DNA from: Membranipora membranacea
Lineage: Eukaryota > Bryozoa > Gymnolaemata > Cheilostomatida > Membraniporidae
Assembly (NCBI GenBank): GCA_914767715.1
Contig: OU612070.1
Span: forward strand, 14,279,501 to 14,343,500
Direction of reading: 5' to 3'
Length of the DNA: 64,000 nt
A program made the translations under genes and the position numbers. Under the pieces are notes generated by a model that was not told the origin of the DNA, ran no database searches, and worked only from the letters and a program-made list of their open reading frames with translations. This document shows positions 51,127 to 63,537 of this stretch, piece by piece; position 1 is the stretch's first letter, and the number at the start of each line of letters is the position of its first letter.

Positions 51127-54100
51127 ATGAGAGCTCTACTTACGCCGAAGGATGCTTGTCTTCACCTCTTCACCCTGATAATCACTTTGACCAACCATAA
51201 GTCTATGGCAGTGCCCGTGAGGCCTAACATAATAGTGATCATGGTCGATGATCTTGGATATAATGATGTGAGCTATCATGGGAGCGAGATATGGACCCCT
51301 AACATTGACCAGCTGGCTGTGATGGGAGTAAGGCTAGAGAACTACTATGTAGCCCCTCAGTGTGGACCTTCCAGAGCCCAATTCTTCTCAGGTAGTATGA
51401 TCAGACAAGTAAGAGGTTATCGATATTGTGATTAAAAAATCGCATGCAATATTTGTATAGATAGACTTTCTGAGTGCTGATTTTAGTCTCGTCAATCTCT
51501 TCTAACAGAAAAACTCCATCCATTGAGGCTGCCATTTTATTCTCACAGACTTAAGTTACTCTGTTTGACCACCGATGATATCACATAAAAACTGAATCTG
51601 TTTTCAAAGATAATCGCATTGTATTTGTATTAACCTGGCTACATGTACACATTCATGTGATAATTCATTTAGGTCGGTACAACATCCACACAGGCACTCA
51701 GCATTCTAACTTCTCACCATGTAGGCCCAGTGGTCTACCCCTGGAGTACCCTACTCTGGCGGAGGAGATGAAAAAACTCAAATATTCTACCCATATGATT
51801 GGTGAGTAATAAAAAGAAGACAAGTTAGCCAGGATCCCCTAAAATCGTTGGATGCTAACGAACCATGAATTGTTTCGAGGAACTCCTTGGTGTTAATGAG
51901 CAATGCTATAACATCAAGGAGATTAACCATCCACTGCCTTTTAAAAATAGCAGCAGCGTGACGGAACAGTCATTAGGGAAGTAATATGAGATCGATGTGT
52001 GTTTGATACTCACAGGTATAAAACAGCCTTCAAGAACTGGTATCTTTCACTTTTCATAAGAAAATATTTACACTAGTGTGACTCGAACCCATGACTGCTG
52101 CAGCACCAGATGCCTATCAGTGAATAGTTGCCCTGATCGATAACGGCATCTCACCATCCCAAAAAGTCTGGGTTGATGTCGCTTATTGGCGAACCCGCTA
52201 TTCACTACTCGTTTCTCACAGCCCAGTCGATCCTACCACTGCCATGTGATGCAACACATCGTAGGTGTTAGGGCTATCAGATCAGATTTACTCACAGTGA
52301 TCCCTTTGTTTCTCTGTTTGTCAGGTAAATGGCACCTTGGACATCACACTGAGGAGTTTCTACCTACTAAAAGAGGGTTTGATACATTCAGAGGAACTCT
52401 GCTCGGAAGTGGTGATCATTTCACTCATACAAAGTGAGAAACACTTATAGATTGTTGAGATACACTCACTTTTATTAATTAAGCCTCGAAGAAATTGTTG
52501 ATATTGATGAAAAACAAAGTATTTTCTATTCACGAATGTGACAACTTTGCAAGCCTAACAGGCTGCGGTGTTGCAAAGTGTTCGGAACAGTATTGACATT
52601 TTCTGCAGGAAGTTTGCTGACAGGCCTGCTGTGGACTTCTATGAGGGGACAACTCCATTTAACAGATCATTCGGTCACTACTCAACACATGTGTTCACGA
52701 GAAGAGCTGAGAACATCATTCAGAAGTATGGAGCAGCAGACCAGGATGACCCGTTATTCATGTGGCTGTCATACCAGGCAGTGCACACACCCATTCAAGT
52801 ACCGGAGAAGTATGAGGACATGTTTGAGTTCATTCCTGATCGCCAGAGACGCAAGTTAGCTGGCATGGTCGCAGGTTGGTACATTCCGGATTTTGTGAAT
52901 TCTCCATGCTAATGTTGCAAAAAATTGTGGTGCCTAGCGAGTGTTTAGAAGTCACTTCCCTATAGAAGTTAATAACAATCCTTGTAGAGTTAAGTGCTAA
53001 GTTTTGTGTTTGCCATAGTTTAAGTGCTCAACACGTGTCAGGATAGCTGGAAAGTGGTTGATAATGAAATGCTTCTACAAGCTATCTCGGCACAGTTTAA
53101 GCACTTAAACTAAGTTTACCAGTGTTTAGTATCTGTTGTTCTCTGTATTGAAGCATTAGATGAAGGCGTGGGTAGAGTAGTAGATGCGCTGAAGAAGACA
53201 GGAATTTATGAAAACACGATAATGATATTCACTACTGATAATGGAGGTCAGGCCAGCTCTGGGTCCAGCAACTATCCGCTCAAAGGCAACAAGAATACCT
53301 TATATGAGGCTGGTGAGCTGTTCATATGTTACCACATTAGCCATCATGTTCATGTGCTTCTATGAGCCCAGTGAGTGATTATAATGATGATTTATACCTA
53401 ATGGCAAAAAGAACGTTAAAAACCACCCCGATGTAATTCCAATTAGCTATCATCAAGTGATGATCTCAAATCCATTGAATTTCTGCAGCCACCATCAAAC
53501 AATGTTAACTTCCCAATGTCAGTATGTGGTGCAGAACTGTTTGAACATACTGTGTTATAGTATTTTTTCTTTCTCTCTCTAGGTGTAAGAGGAGTAGGTT
53601 TTGTCTCCGGTCCTAAGCTGACACGTACCGGTGTTAATGAGGAGCTGGTGCACATCACAGACTGGATGCCCACCTTACTACACCTGGCTGGAGCTTCGGA
53701 CACATCTGAGCTGGATATAGATGGTGTTAATCAGTGGGATTCAATCAGTACCGGCTCATCTAGCCCAAGAGAGGTAGGAGCAGATAATAGTGACCTGACT
53801 GTAACAGTTGATTGTTGTAATTTTTTACACTGACTCGGGGATTAGCCAAAAACTTATGAACAGGTTGAAATGTTTAGAAGAAGCAAAACCAATCATAGCC
53901 TCCCTGATGAAGCTACTTTTTTGTGATTGCAGCTATTTAAGTAATATTATAATTTTAGGTTTTAGTTTATTTGATGTATGATGTGTCTGTCCAGTCTAGG
54001 AGTTTCTGATATTTCAACGATATAATCTCACATGAGTTCTGATTGCTCGTTGCTCTTATTACTCAGTCGCCGATAACCTAATGGGACTGGAGCGGGGAGG

Positions 54101-55134
54101 CTTAACATTTGTCTTTCCTTCATGACAGGAAATATTGCTGAACTTAGATGAACAAGAGTTATCCACACATGAGCGTAGCCAGAGTACCATGTTTGACACA
54201 AGGATCCAGGCGGGGCTTAGGTGGAATGACTGGAAGTTACTAACTGGAGACCCAGGCTATCATCTGTGGGTACCTCAACCTCAAGCTGACTATTCTCTAT
54301 GTTAGTTATATACATATCCGTTATACTTTCTAAAAAATTCAAGTAGTAATAAGTATATATATATCTTATAAAGTCTGCTGGTCATAATATATAAATGATA
54401 GCAAATTGGGCTAGAGTTATCTCCCCCTTTTGCATGAAAGCATAACTACGAACGTTATTGCAGTTTTGTCATAGTTTAATATAACTATCTCTAGGCTGAG
54501 TTCTATGTGTTATTTTATAGACAGTGCTGTCAGTTCATTGATCACTAACAAGGCAGTGGAACAGAACATGACAGTGTTTCTCTATAATCTCAGAATGGAT
54601 CCTTCTGAACAGTTTAACCTGGTGGATGTCATGCCAGGTGTGGCAATGGAAATGCTGACTAAGCTAAAAGGGTATCAGAACACATCGCTCCCAGCCCACC
54701 GCCCTCAGTTAGATCAAAGGTATGTTTACAGCTGGGGCTTCTTTTCAATATATGAGTACTTTTTAACAAAACTGAGAACCTGTTTATTTCAAATTTCCTT
54801 CTGGATAATGTTAATTTATCAACAGATCAATATTGCCTATGCTCCTAACTTCATGTGTTGTAGATGCAATCCAAGGCTAAACAACGGTTTCTGGGGGCCT
54901 TATATCAATACCTCTAGAAGTCAACAACAGACCCCATTCATGCAAAGACTAAAACAGCGTAACAGGTTTATTGTTACCACGCCACGTACAAGCAATGGAC
55001 GAGACACTGGCATTCACCGTGGCTCTGATAGTGACCAACCTTCCAGTGGAGATACTTCTTCTCGCAAGAGACCAAGCAATAATAGAGGGCGCAACAGGAA
55101 CAATATTTTTATACAAGATCGCGAGAGTGCGTAA
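51127..55134 (+). CDS. Arylsulfatase (ARSB/ARSI/ARSJ-like), 9 exons
   Basis: Hydrolyses sulfate esters, probably of glycosaminoglycans; lysosomal or secreted. Exons 51127-51391, 51673-51801, 52325-52433, 52609-52874, 53154-53312, 53583-53773, 54129-54300, 54521-54719, 54864-55134 join in frame to 586 residues. Signal-like hydrophobic N-terminus (residues 11-28). Metal-site DD at 41-42; sulfatase signature CGPSR at 79-83, where Cys79 is converted to formylglycine by the sulfatase-modifying enzyme; GKWHLG at 132-137, the PTKRGFDTF block, VHTP near 227, TTDNGG at 283-288 and Lys303 before EAGVRGVGF. All catalytic landmarks are present. Order and spacing fit the ARSB group best. Gly in the second position of CxPSR is less usual than Ser or Thr. 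The last ~60 residues are a basic, polar extension with [15 protein letters not shown], beyond the usual family end. Confidence 0.92.
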
Positions 55135-55621
55135 TACAAGTATCACTCCACTCCAACAGTATCATATCTTATTTTCTTCAAATTTAATTTCTTGGCCATC
55201 AATGCAATGCTAACCAATCTAATATTTTATAACACAAATTTAGTTACTCAGCTGAACTATAACTAAGATGCAAATAAGTAATAAGTAGAGTTGATAGAGA
55301 CAGAATTTTTATCAAATTGAGCTTTGCATCAAAAAATTAGATCACAGTCTGTCAGTAAAGCAGAGAAGATCGTAGCCGCCAACAGATTAATTTTGACTTT
55401 ACGTATCACCGTGACCATATTACATAAGTTCTGTTTGAATTTACTGTCTTAGTGATGTGAACGGATTTATGAAATAAATAATAAAGAACATAAGCTGTGC
55501 TCTGGTCCATTTCAACTAAATAAAAGAGCAAGATTGTTTTGGCAATTTGTTTTGCCGATACTTGTGTTGTGTAGATCGTGTAGATTACAATACAACTCCT
55601 CTTTTGTAAATAAATATCACA
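55135..55621. other. Intergenic: arylsulfatase 3' flank and collagen-gene 5' flank
   Basis: AT-rich, with the polyA signal at 55473. I see no gene or repeat in it. Confidence 0.6.
55473..55478 (+). promoter_or_regulatory. Candidate polyadenylation signal AATAAA (arylsulfatase)
   Basis: AATAAA about 340 bp after the arylsulfatase stop, followed by another ATAAAG. Plausible 3' end of the transcript. Confidence 0.5.
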
Positions 55622-55903
55622 ATGGTCTCAATTTCCGATAAATCCATGTGAATGAAGACCCAATTTACATAATATTTCAATATCACCACATTGTGTGTCT
55701 GAGCCCTAATATTGACCTTGGATATGTTTCACTAAGATATAAGGAGGGTGGTGTATGTTACGAAGATTAGCTTGTGAAGGGACAAATGTCACTTGGAGTG
55801 CATATGATAAGATTTCGGATAATGTTTCTACAACAGGACAGTTTTTAATTAGTATCGTCAGTCATCAGAAGATGGAGAAGACTGATTAACCTCGTAACAC
55901 CAG

Positions 55904-58088
55904 CTCTGGTGGATTCTCTGCTGGGTTTGTTGTGTGCCTGGTTCTCATATTGTTTTTGGTGGCTTTCATATCCTATGGTGTTGTATATGTTACAGGGCTT
56001 TCTGCTGAACTCAAACAACAAAATGATGTGATAGGAGTAATCCAGACTGAACTTCACTCTCTGAAAAAGGTACTATAATTATCTTGAAACAAGCATCATA
56101 CAGATTCAACTTTACAGCATTTGTATTGTAGCCCTATCAGATGGTTGTTGAGAGTAAAACACTTGTACCGAGGTATATTCTAACATAAAAAATAATAAAT
56201 CATAACAATTTTAAAAGCAGGAGGTGGCTCAGTTGGTTAGAGCGTCGAACTTTAGCATGGAGGTGTTGAAGGTTGTGAGTTCGTATCCAACTGATGTACA
56301 CTGACTACTGGGAATTGTTGGTTCCAAGGTGTGCTACCTTGCTGTGATATGCCTTAACACTGAGAGCAAATTGGCGGGGACATTGCGGCCTCGACCGTAA
56401 GGCACCTACTATTTCGCGACATATTCTTCGGAATGTGGTGAGTGACTGAACCTGGCGATTTTAAGCAACATTTAACTATTTATTTATTTATGTGACTTTT
56501 GTAGAGCTGCCTTGGTGAACAGACTCAGCACAGCCAAGAAGTAGAAAAGAGAGAAGTTATCTCTTCTTCAACTGTCGACAGCCTGAAGGGTCTGCTCAGA
56601 GGTCCTCCGGGTCAACCAGTATGTATCTATGCATTTATCTCCTCCTGGCTCACCACTATGTGTAAATATACTCCTGTCAGTCCATTCATTCAAAATGTTC
56701 TGAAAATTGCATCACATATGGTCAGAAATTAAAAGATAAGAGAAGTCTAGGAAAGAGTATTGTGAGACCATTTATTTCTTTATTTTAATTTATTTTTATT
56801 GCGAGTAAATCTGTGATTGCAGGGACGTGATGGGCGTGATGGATATCCAGGGAAGGATGAAGTGATTGGTCCAACTGGATCACCTGGTCTTCCAGGCAGA
56901 AACGAGAAGGACTTTGCCTCGCTCAACCTTCTCAGAGGAATTATAAATGAGACTGTAGGCAAAGGTTAGAATGTATAACTCTATAATTTCTACATTGAAA
57001 TATATATTTTATAGCCCAGGTATCCCGGATGGCTTATGATAGAATTTGAAAACTTGAAAACTTGACTGCTTGACTAAAACATGGGTGATTAAAAGGTGGT
57101 TGATCGAAATCAGGTCTTTAATATCAGATGCCACATACTGAAGCATGGGCAGCGAGATGTTGGCTGCAATTGATGTGCCTGATTGCTCTCTGTCTGTAAG
57201 ACAAAGTTAGATATTTCAAAATGCTTCAACATAAAACGAAATTTTTTGATAGTGAAAAGTATTGATTACAGCGCGGTTCATAAAAAATTCTATACACATC
57301 AGGGTAACTTCATCAGTCAATGTGATACCCAACAGTCTGCAGATTGTGATACAATTCACTGTTCAGATCAGTTGTACCAAAATTTGTATAAAATTGATAC
57401 TGACAGATGAGATTATTCTGTTACAGAATGGAGTAAGCTGTCCTCGAGTCTACCCGCATACAGTGGAGCTACGTTCACTTGCTGGGGAAAATGTTCATGC
57501 CAAAAAACTTCAGACATGATTTACCATGGGCAGATGGTTGGTAAGGATTTCAGAGCTGCCGGCGGTGTTGTTAACTATCAATGTCTTAGTGAAGATCCAG
57601 AGTACTACGCATCGGCTCCACAGGAGGGTCTGACCTCTCTCAGGGCTACTCTTTATATCGGTACAGCCCTGTCCAATCACAGAGTGCCTTGTGCTGTCTG
57701 TGAGAGTCAGCATCAGAGGGTGAGCCCGCTTATGATACCAGCCAAGACACGCTGCCCAACCGACAAGTGGACCCTCGAGTATCAGGGTTACCTCATGTCA
57801 TCAGCTGAACATAACGGTAAGGGAGATGACTTCTTCTCCTCCGCACACCACTCAGGGTTTTATGTCTGCGTAGATCTGGGTATGGAATCACTGACTGGTA
57901 CGGCTTACTCGATGGCTGGCTCTATGATTTACAGAGTTAATGCAACCTGCTCCGGTCCTGGTGCTCTGAATAACTGCCCACCCTATAGACTGGGAACTTC
58001 ATTATCATGTGTTGTATGTAGCAAGCAGTCATCTGCTTTGTCAAATAAATTAACTGATGATAATTTGTATTTGGTATTTTATTTATGA
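55904..58088 (+). CDS. Membrane-anchored short-chain collagen, C4-like (5' end uncertain)
   Basis: Exons 55904-56069, 56505-56618, 56823-56964, 57427-58088. The first has a hydrophobic helix (SAGFVVCLVLILFLVAFISY) followed by a polar, probably coiled segment, so it is a type II membrane protein. Then comes a short collagen stretch of about eleven triplets (GPPGQPGRDGRDGYPG, one break at EVI, then GPTGSPGLPG), and a Cys-rich C-terminal domain of about 200 residues (GGVVNYQCL, EDPEYY, VPCAVC, MIPAKTRCP, GFYVCVD, CVVCSK) typical of sponge and cnidarian short-chain collagen C4-like proteins. An in-frame TAA at 55887 means the start lies in an upstream exon; 55622-55647 (MVSISDKS, phase 2) joined to 55904 keeps the frame and would give 369 residues, but is tentative. 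The C-terminus runs about 20 residues past CVVCSK. Confidence 0.85.
56216..56470 (+). mobile_element. tRNA-derived SINE in collagen-gene intron
   Basis: A box TGGCTCAGTTGGTTAGAGCG and B box GTGAGTTCGTATCC in tRNA spacing; the body contains GGTTCCAAGGTGTGCTACC and GCCTCGACCGTAAGGCACC, matching the intergenic copy at 49977. It lies in the intron between the transmembrane exon and the next exon of the collagen-like gene. Confidence 0.65.
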
Positions 58089-59267
58089 AACGTCTGTCGC
58101 AAAATTAATTTGCGCAGAGATTTTTGTCCAGAACACTTGTTTGTAGGTTGCAACGCATTATATCCAAATAGGGGGCGATGAGCAATGATCCATAATGAAA
58201 AGTAAAGGGATATTCAGCGGTGCTAGAATCAACGGGGGCAAGGAAGATGCGTATGGGCTAATATTGCAGTGAAACAATGGAGAGTTGCAGCCTCTCTAAC
58301 TGCGCATCAAAAACACACCAATTATGTCATAGTACCGAAATTGACAAAATGCAATAAGGGACAGAAGTGATGGAAGGAGATGCTCATCAAGAATCCGCCA
58401 CCCGCTCATCAACACACAGGGGTAGTTCCATGCTGCTGTAGCTGGCCATTGGGAGGTTGTACTAGAGTAGCTCTGAGACAGCGCTTGACTCATGGCTTCT
58501 AGCTGAAGACCTGTGTGTTGCGCAGAGATATGCCCACTACTGTATGCTGTATCTGGTCCATATATATCAGTCAATATTTAGCGTTAATTGTTGTTTATCA
58601 AGAGGGAACTTGATAAATTTATCTAAAAATAAACTGAAGAGACAGCGCAAGTTATATCACAAATTAATAGATCATCGCCTGGTTTTAGTTAGTCACCAAC
58701 AATAACTTCTGCTTACTAGGTCCTCAATATATAAACTGAATACATTAAATCAAATAATAATAATATATTACAAAATGTATTATGTAATGTGATTGACTGT
58801 GGGCAACTTGTATTATATACTCTCTATAGCCAATGGTTATTCCGTACCAATGGTTATTCCCGGGAACTCTTCTAAGCCTGTGCACTAAAATGATATCTAT
58901 GGCAGCTATCATTAATATCCCTCAACGAACCATCAGAGCATGTTTGGTAATGAGGCTATCTGACAACATGCATGTTCCACATCACTAAGTAATATAGCCT
59001 ATCATTAAAATTTGGCTTGTCATTACATTGACGCACTCAACATGCCTAAATTTAACCTTTATGTTAATGATGCACACGCAAAAGAAATAAATTTAGTCAC
59101 CAAAATGACATCAGTGGTGTATGACGGCTGATACTCCCTTGTATCAGCTAGTGAAAGTGACAGTGTCTCTACTTCCTTAAACATTATATCAACACCTCAT
59201 ATTATACACTGCTTTACTAGCGGGAGAGTCGGGTTAGGATATTTTTGTAAGACTATCAGGCTCTGCA
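58089..59267. other. Intergenic: collagen 3' flank and WSC-gene 5' flank
   Basis: AATAAA occurs at 58628-58633 and a near-direct repeat (CCAATGGTTATTCC) at about 58832-58862. A 92-codon minus-strand ORF at 58296-58574 has no recognisable domain. Nothing else supported. Confidence 0.55.
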
Positions 59268-62200
59268 ATGGAAGTAATCACATTTGTTTTACACTGTATC
59301 ATCTTCGCTTTAGCTTCATTTATCAGCTCAGGTAGGCATCGCTACAAATATTAAACCAATTTGAGACCATTCATGAAGCATTTAAAATAATGCATAGTTT
59401 AAGAACATCCTGTAGTTGCCTCTTAATTTTAATCAATCGGTTGCGTCAGGTTTTGGACATATATCTCTATTTAAGCAACATTGTTTGTCAGCAAGCTTTC
59501 TGTATTTCTGTCAATCATACATAGTTGGGAAGACTTGTCCCTTCCAAAATTGGTTTTCCATAGCACAACATCGACATGACAGCAAATTGCAACTATGGTG
59601 TACTAGAATTACAATAACCCATTCAAAAATAGCTGAATAAAAGTTGTAAAATGTATCAAGAATATCATATTTCAGCTGAATCAGTATACGCAGTAGCTGG
59701 GGATGATGTGACTCCGGTGGTTTATAAGGATATAGATTCTCTTGGATGTTACAAAGATCGAGAGTCGCCCAGGGCTTTAAGTGACTTTGTTATTGCGTCA
59801 ACAGCCATGACTGTCGACGTCTGCATAGATAAGTGCATGGAGAGAGGTGAGACAACTCGGTATCATGCTTATAAATGGGATCTACATAATTACTATGTGG
59901 AACCCGTCGCCGTTTTTCTTTAACTTGAAGCTATATATCAGTTGTTGAATGGCTCCCATGGCTAAATATATCCTGGCTAGAGTAGACCAGTGAGGCAAAC
60001 CTTGGATCACAGATTCAAAAAAGTTTCTCACTTTGATTGAGTTGATCTAGGTAAGACCTGATTTTGTAGGATATAAGTATGCTGGCGTTCAGAATGGAAG
60101 TCAGTGTTACTGCGGAGAGCAAGGTTACCGAGAGTACGGCCGGGCACAGTCTGAGTCAGATTGTAACATACGCTGTGTAGGTAACAACAGTCAGATATGC
60201 GGAGGCAGATTGAAAAACTTTGTGTACAGAATCGGTAAGAGATTTCCTCGAATGGAAATAAAACTTTATTGATGAAAGACATTAGGGGACATGCTGAATT
60301 CTTCTTTAATGACCGTTTGGTTACTATATTCAGGTTAAATGCAGGGCTCAGGTGTTTGAATCATGCTCTATTTGATCTTCGATGTTCGAAAAATGACACA
60401 TCACCCTTTCCGTTCTGAGTCAGTTTTGGTGAATTATTATTGTTTCGCTCTATTTAGTTATGATTAGCTGTGGGAGAGCATACCAATTAACAGCTTCAGT
60501 CTTTGATGGTAGTGGCATCAACTTATCATTTGAGTGGGGGTTAAAAATGGAATTGCACAACAAGCAACATTGGCACTGGAACTGACCATTAGGCTGTCTA
60601 TTCAAGTCAATCCTGAGTCAAATGCAGTAGTTTGTTGTAATAAGTTATTTGTCTTTATTTCTTTTCAGAATACTCTGTTTACGAATATGTTGACTGTTTT
60701 AATGATAATCAAGATTCAAGAGCATTGAATGGATACGACATTCGTATGGACAACAATATGAGCAGAGAAAAATGTAACAGAATATGCTTCGAAACCAGCA
60801 GTAAGCGATTATCGATTAGTCATGTGGTTATAGAACCAGCAGATAAACTGAACTAGCTATTGACCAATAGGAAATATGGAGCAGGGATATAATGTTGATC
60901 CCAGCTAGAAGGAACTGATAGTTATTCATACTAAAAAAATGACAGGAGACTACTCCCAGTATTGATAAATGCAGATAGGGCCTAATGACATCAACAGGAC
61001 AACCAAAATTATTCCTTTTTAAAACAATGTTATCTGAGAGCAATCAAAAAAATCTTAAAATGTAGAATAGAATAGAAATATAGAACTTTTTATGTAGATT
61101 CCAGCTGGAGGAAGTGAGAGTTATTCATACCAAAAAATGTAACATTGACAAGGCAACCAAATCAGTGATTTTATCATTGATTGTAGAGTATAACTATGCA
61201 GGGACACAGTTTGGTAAGGAATGCTGGTGTGGGGATAACGGACATGATCGATATGGGTCGGCTCCTGAGGCACAATGTAATATTACTTGTTCTGGTACTG
61301 GTGGTACTACTGCTGAGTTTTGTGGAGGGCGAAACAGGCTGTCTGTCTACAAGAAAGGCAAGTTATATTTATGTGAGCATTGAGCAAGTAACAAGGTACC
61401 ACATTATCACCTGTATATGACAAGTACTCTGAAAGTCTTTGGCTGATGAGCGTAATCAATCCGGTGATACTCATATTCCAACTTTAATCAGTTGAGACCA
61501 TTGCCTTAATAATAAACCTTAATTTATTATAAGTCTATGGTTGAGATAGGTACTTAGATATACCATTATGTCCAAAAGAGATTTTGAGAATAATCCGTGC
61601 AGTAGCAATGTACCCCATTGACATTTTATAACTCTCAACAGCACGGTATGTTACTGAAGTAGGCCTGACAACTACCAGGACGACCTCCTCTCAGCCATCT
61701 ACTTCTACTACTTTAAGGGATTCAACTTTGAGCTCGACTACTAGTACTACACCTCATATCAGCAACTCTACTATCAATATCACTACACCTACAGGCAATT
61801 CATCTGACGTCAACAATACCAGCAGTAAGTCAGACTTATCATACAGTTCAATTGGTCACTTTCAATTTGCCTGCTGGTCTATTCATAGTGTTTTGACCAA
61901 AATAATAATAACGTTAATAATGTTTGGACGGCAATATGCATTTGATTTATCGATGGCAGAAATTTACGAGTCTCAAAATATTCTTTATATCATAAATGTG
62001 TATATCATATATACAGACACCTTGGTGATGAATATATATTAATGCTAATAATTTTGCCCTCCATGGGTTATTGGTTCAATTTTGTTGCTTTGTATTATAC
62101 ATTCTTCATTCAGCGATTTAATCATTGCGAGTCATAATGCCAGAGTGCCACTGCAAACACCCTTTTCACATAACGACCCACGTTCTTGTACTAATGGTGT

Positions 62201-63537
62201 GGTGGACTATACGCATGTATATATCTTGTGACCTGTGTTATGTAGCTGCCGTTCCTGTTGGATCAAACACTAACACTCACACAGAAAAGTCTATACTACT
62301 ATACGCTGCCATTGGAGGAAGTTTGAGTGGAGGTGTTCTGATTATTATTATCACTGTGATTGCTGTACTCCTTAGGAACAGGTGAGCTGAAAATTTACCA
62401 TTTCTAATAAAAATCTGCTCAGCTAAGTATATCACAGGATCATTTTTTTTTCTTTTTTTACTCTAGGTCTTATTTGACCGCCCTATTTAACGGGCCCCCT
62501 TATGCGCAGGTGGCTTGTGTGGGGTAGTGATCCTATACCCTTGCCCGCCGTTACCGGCTACTCTTTTTTCGAAGAGGCAGAGGGGGATCTTTATACTGTG
62601 TGCAAGCACATAGTAGACCTCCTGTATTTATGGTCCTGATCCTGATTACAACATTACATCACATCATACCACATCTTACCGTATCTTTTCATATCTTATC
62701 ACATTGCATCTTCTCGCATCCTATCACATCGCATCTTACCGCATTGCAGCGCACCACATTATACCATATACCATCCATGACATCATATCACATATCATAA
62801 CAAATCACATCTCATCACAATATATCACATCTTATCATATATCATCTCATCACATTATATCACATTTTATCATATCATATCATATTGCTTTGTGTCTAAG
62901 CACATCATATTGCATCTAGCCTGCATCCCTCACATCACATCCATGTCAGTGTTCCGAAAAGCAATAGTTGCATTGATTTGTTGACAGCACACTTCTCTAT
63001 ACGTTGATAATAACTTCAATGGCTGCAAATTTGAAGCAACTAATTTTTCATTGATAACTTTGTGTGATTACACAAAAATCAGACTTTAGCGACAATTCTT
63101 GTCAATCAGCCAAAAATCAGAATCATGCTGATCCTTAACTGCAGAAATAAACCATTCCGATTCTTTGCTCATTCTCATATAGAAATAGACAAAAGCAGAA
63201 CAGAGACACTGCCAAGATGGAAGACAACCCCAGTGTCAGGGTAAAGAAGGAGCGATCATTGAGTGCCGCATCATACTTATCACCTATAAGCACCAAACCA
63301 GTGATATCTGATGAGGATGGTTATTATGAGCTTCCAGTAACACGCCCAGGTCACAAAGATGACAACCATGTGTACACTGAACTGGGTGAAGACAGGAACT
63401 ATTATTCCACACCACTTATGGACTATGGCAGCTCGTCGTCGCGGCCTGCTTTAGAAAGGACTGACACTTTACCATCCTCATACTATGAAATTATACCTAG
63501 TGTTAGTGATGGAGTGTACTATAATACTACCAAGTAG
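59268..63537 (+). CDS. Two-WSC-domain transmembrane receptor with tyrosine-rich tail
   Basis: Eight exons: 59268-59331, 59676-59846, 60070-60234, 60669-60800, 61187-61357, 61642-61824, 62246-62381, 63183-63537; 458 residues. Residues 1-21 form a signal peptide on a short first exon. WSC domain 1 (about 45-133: LGCYKD, CIDKC, YAGVQNGSQCYCG, CGGRL) and WSC domain 2 (about 141-233: VDCFND, CNRIC, YAGTQFGKECWCG, FCGGRN) are each split by a phase-1 intron. A Ser/Thr-rich stalk with N-glycosylation sites follows, then a helix at about 313-338 and a tail of about 118 residues with YYEL, YTEL, YYEI and a terminal YYNTTK. WSC domains bind carbohydrate in yeast wall sensors and occur in animal KREMEN and polycystin-1. 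Intron 5 uses a GC donor (AAAG then GCAAGT); the nearby GT would break the frame. Confidence 0.9.
62464..62640. mobile_element. GC-richer interspersed element in WSC-gene intron
   Basis: A compact, GC-rich block (ACCGCCCTATTTAACGGGCC, CTTGCCCGCCGTTACCGGC) that stands out from the AT-rich intron and leads into a CACATC satellite. It looks like an inserted repeat, but I see no second copy in the window and cannot name the family. Confidence 0.4.
62640..62940. repeat. CACATC/TATCA minisatellite
   Basis: Imperfect tandem repeats of a unit of about 10-15 bp around CACATCTTATCA and CACATCATAT, about 300 bp, in the last intron of the WSC gene. The open frames across it are repeat artefacts. Confidence 0.85.

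Noticed and set aside
58296-58574. 92-codon minus-strand ORF between the collagen and WSC genes
   Set aside because: No domain, no splice or promoter context; length is within chance for this region.
62600-62919. His/Ile/Ser-rich ORFs
   Set aside because: They translate the CACATC minisatellite.
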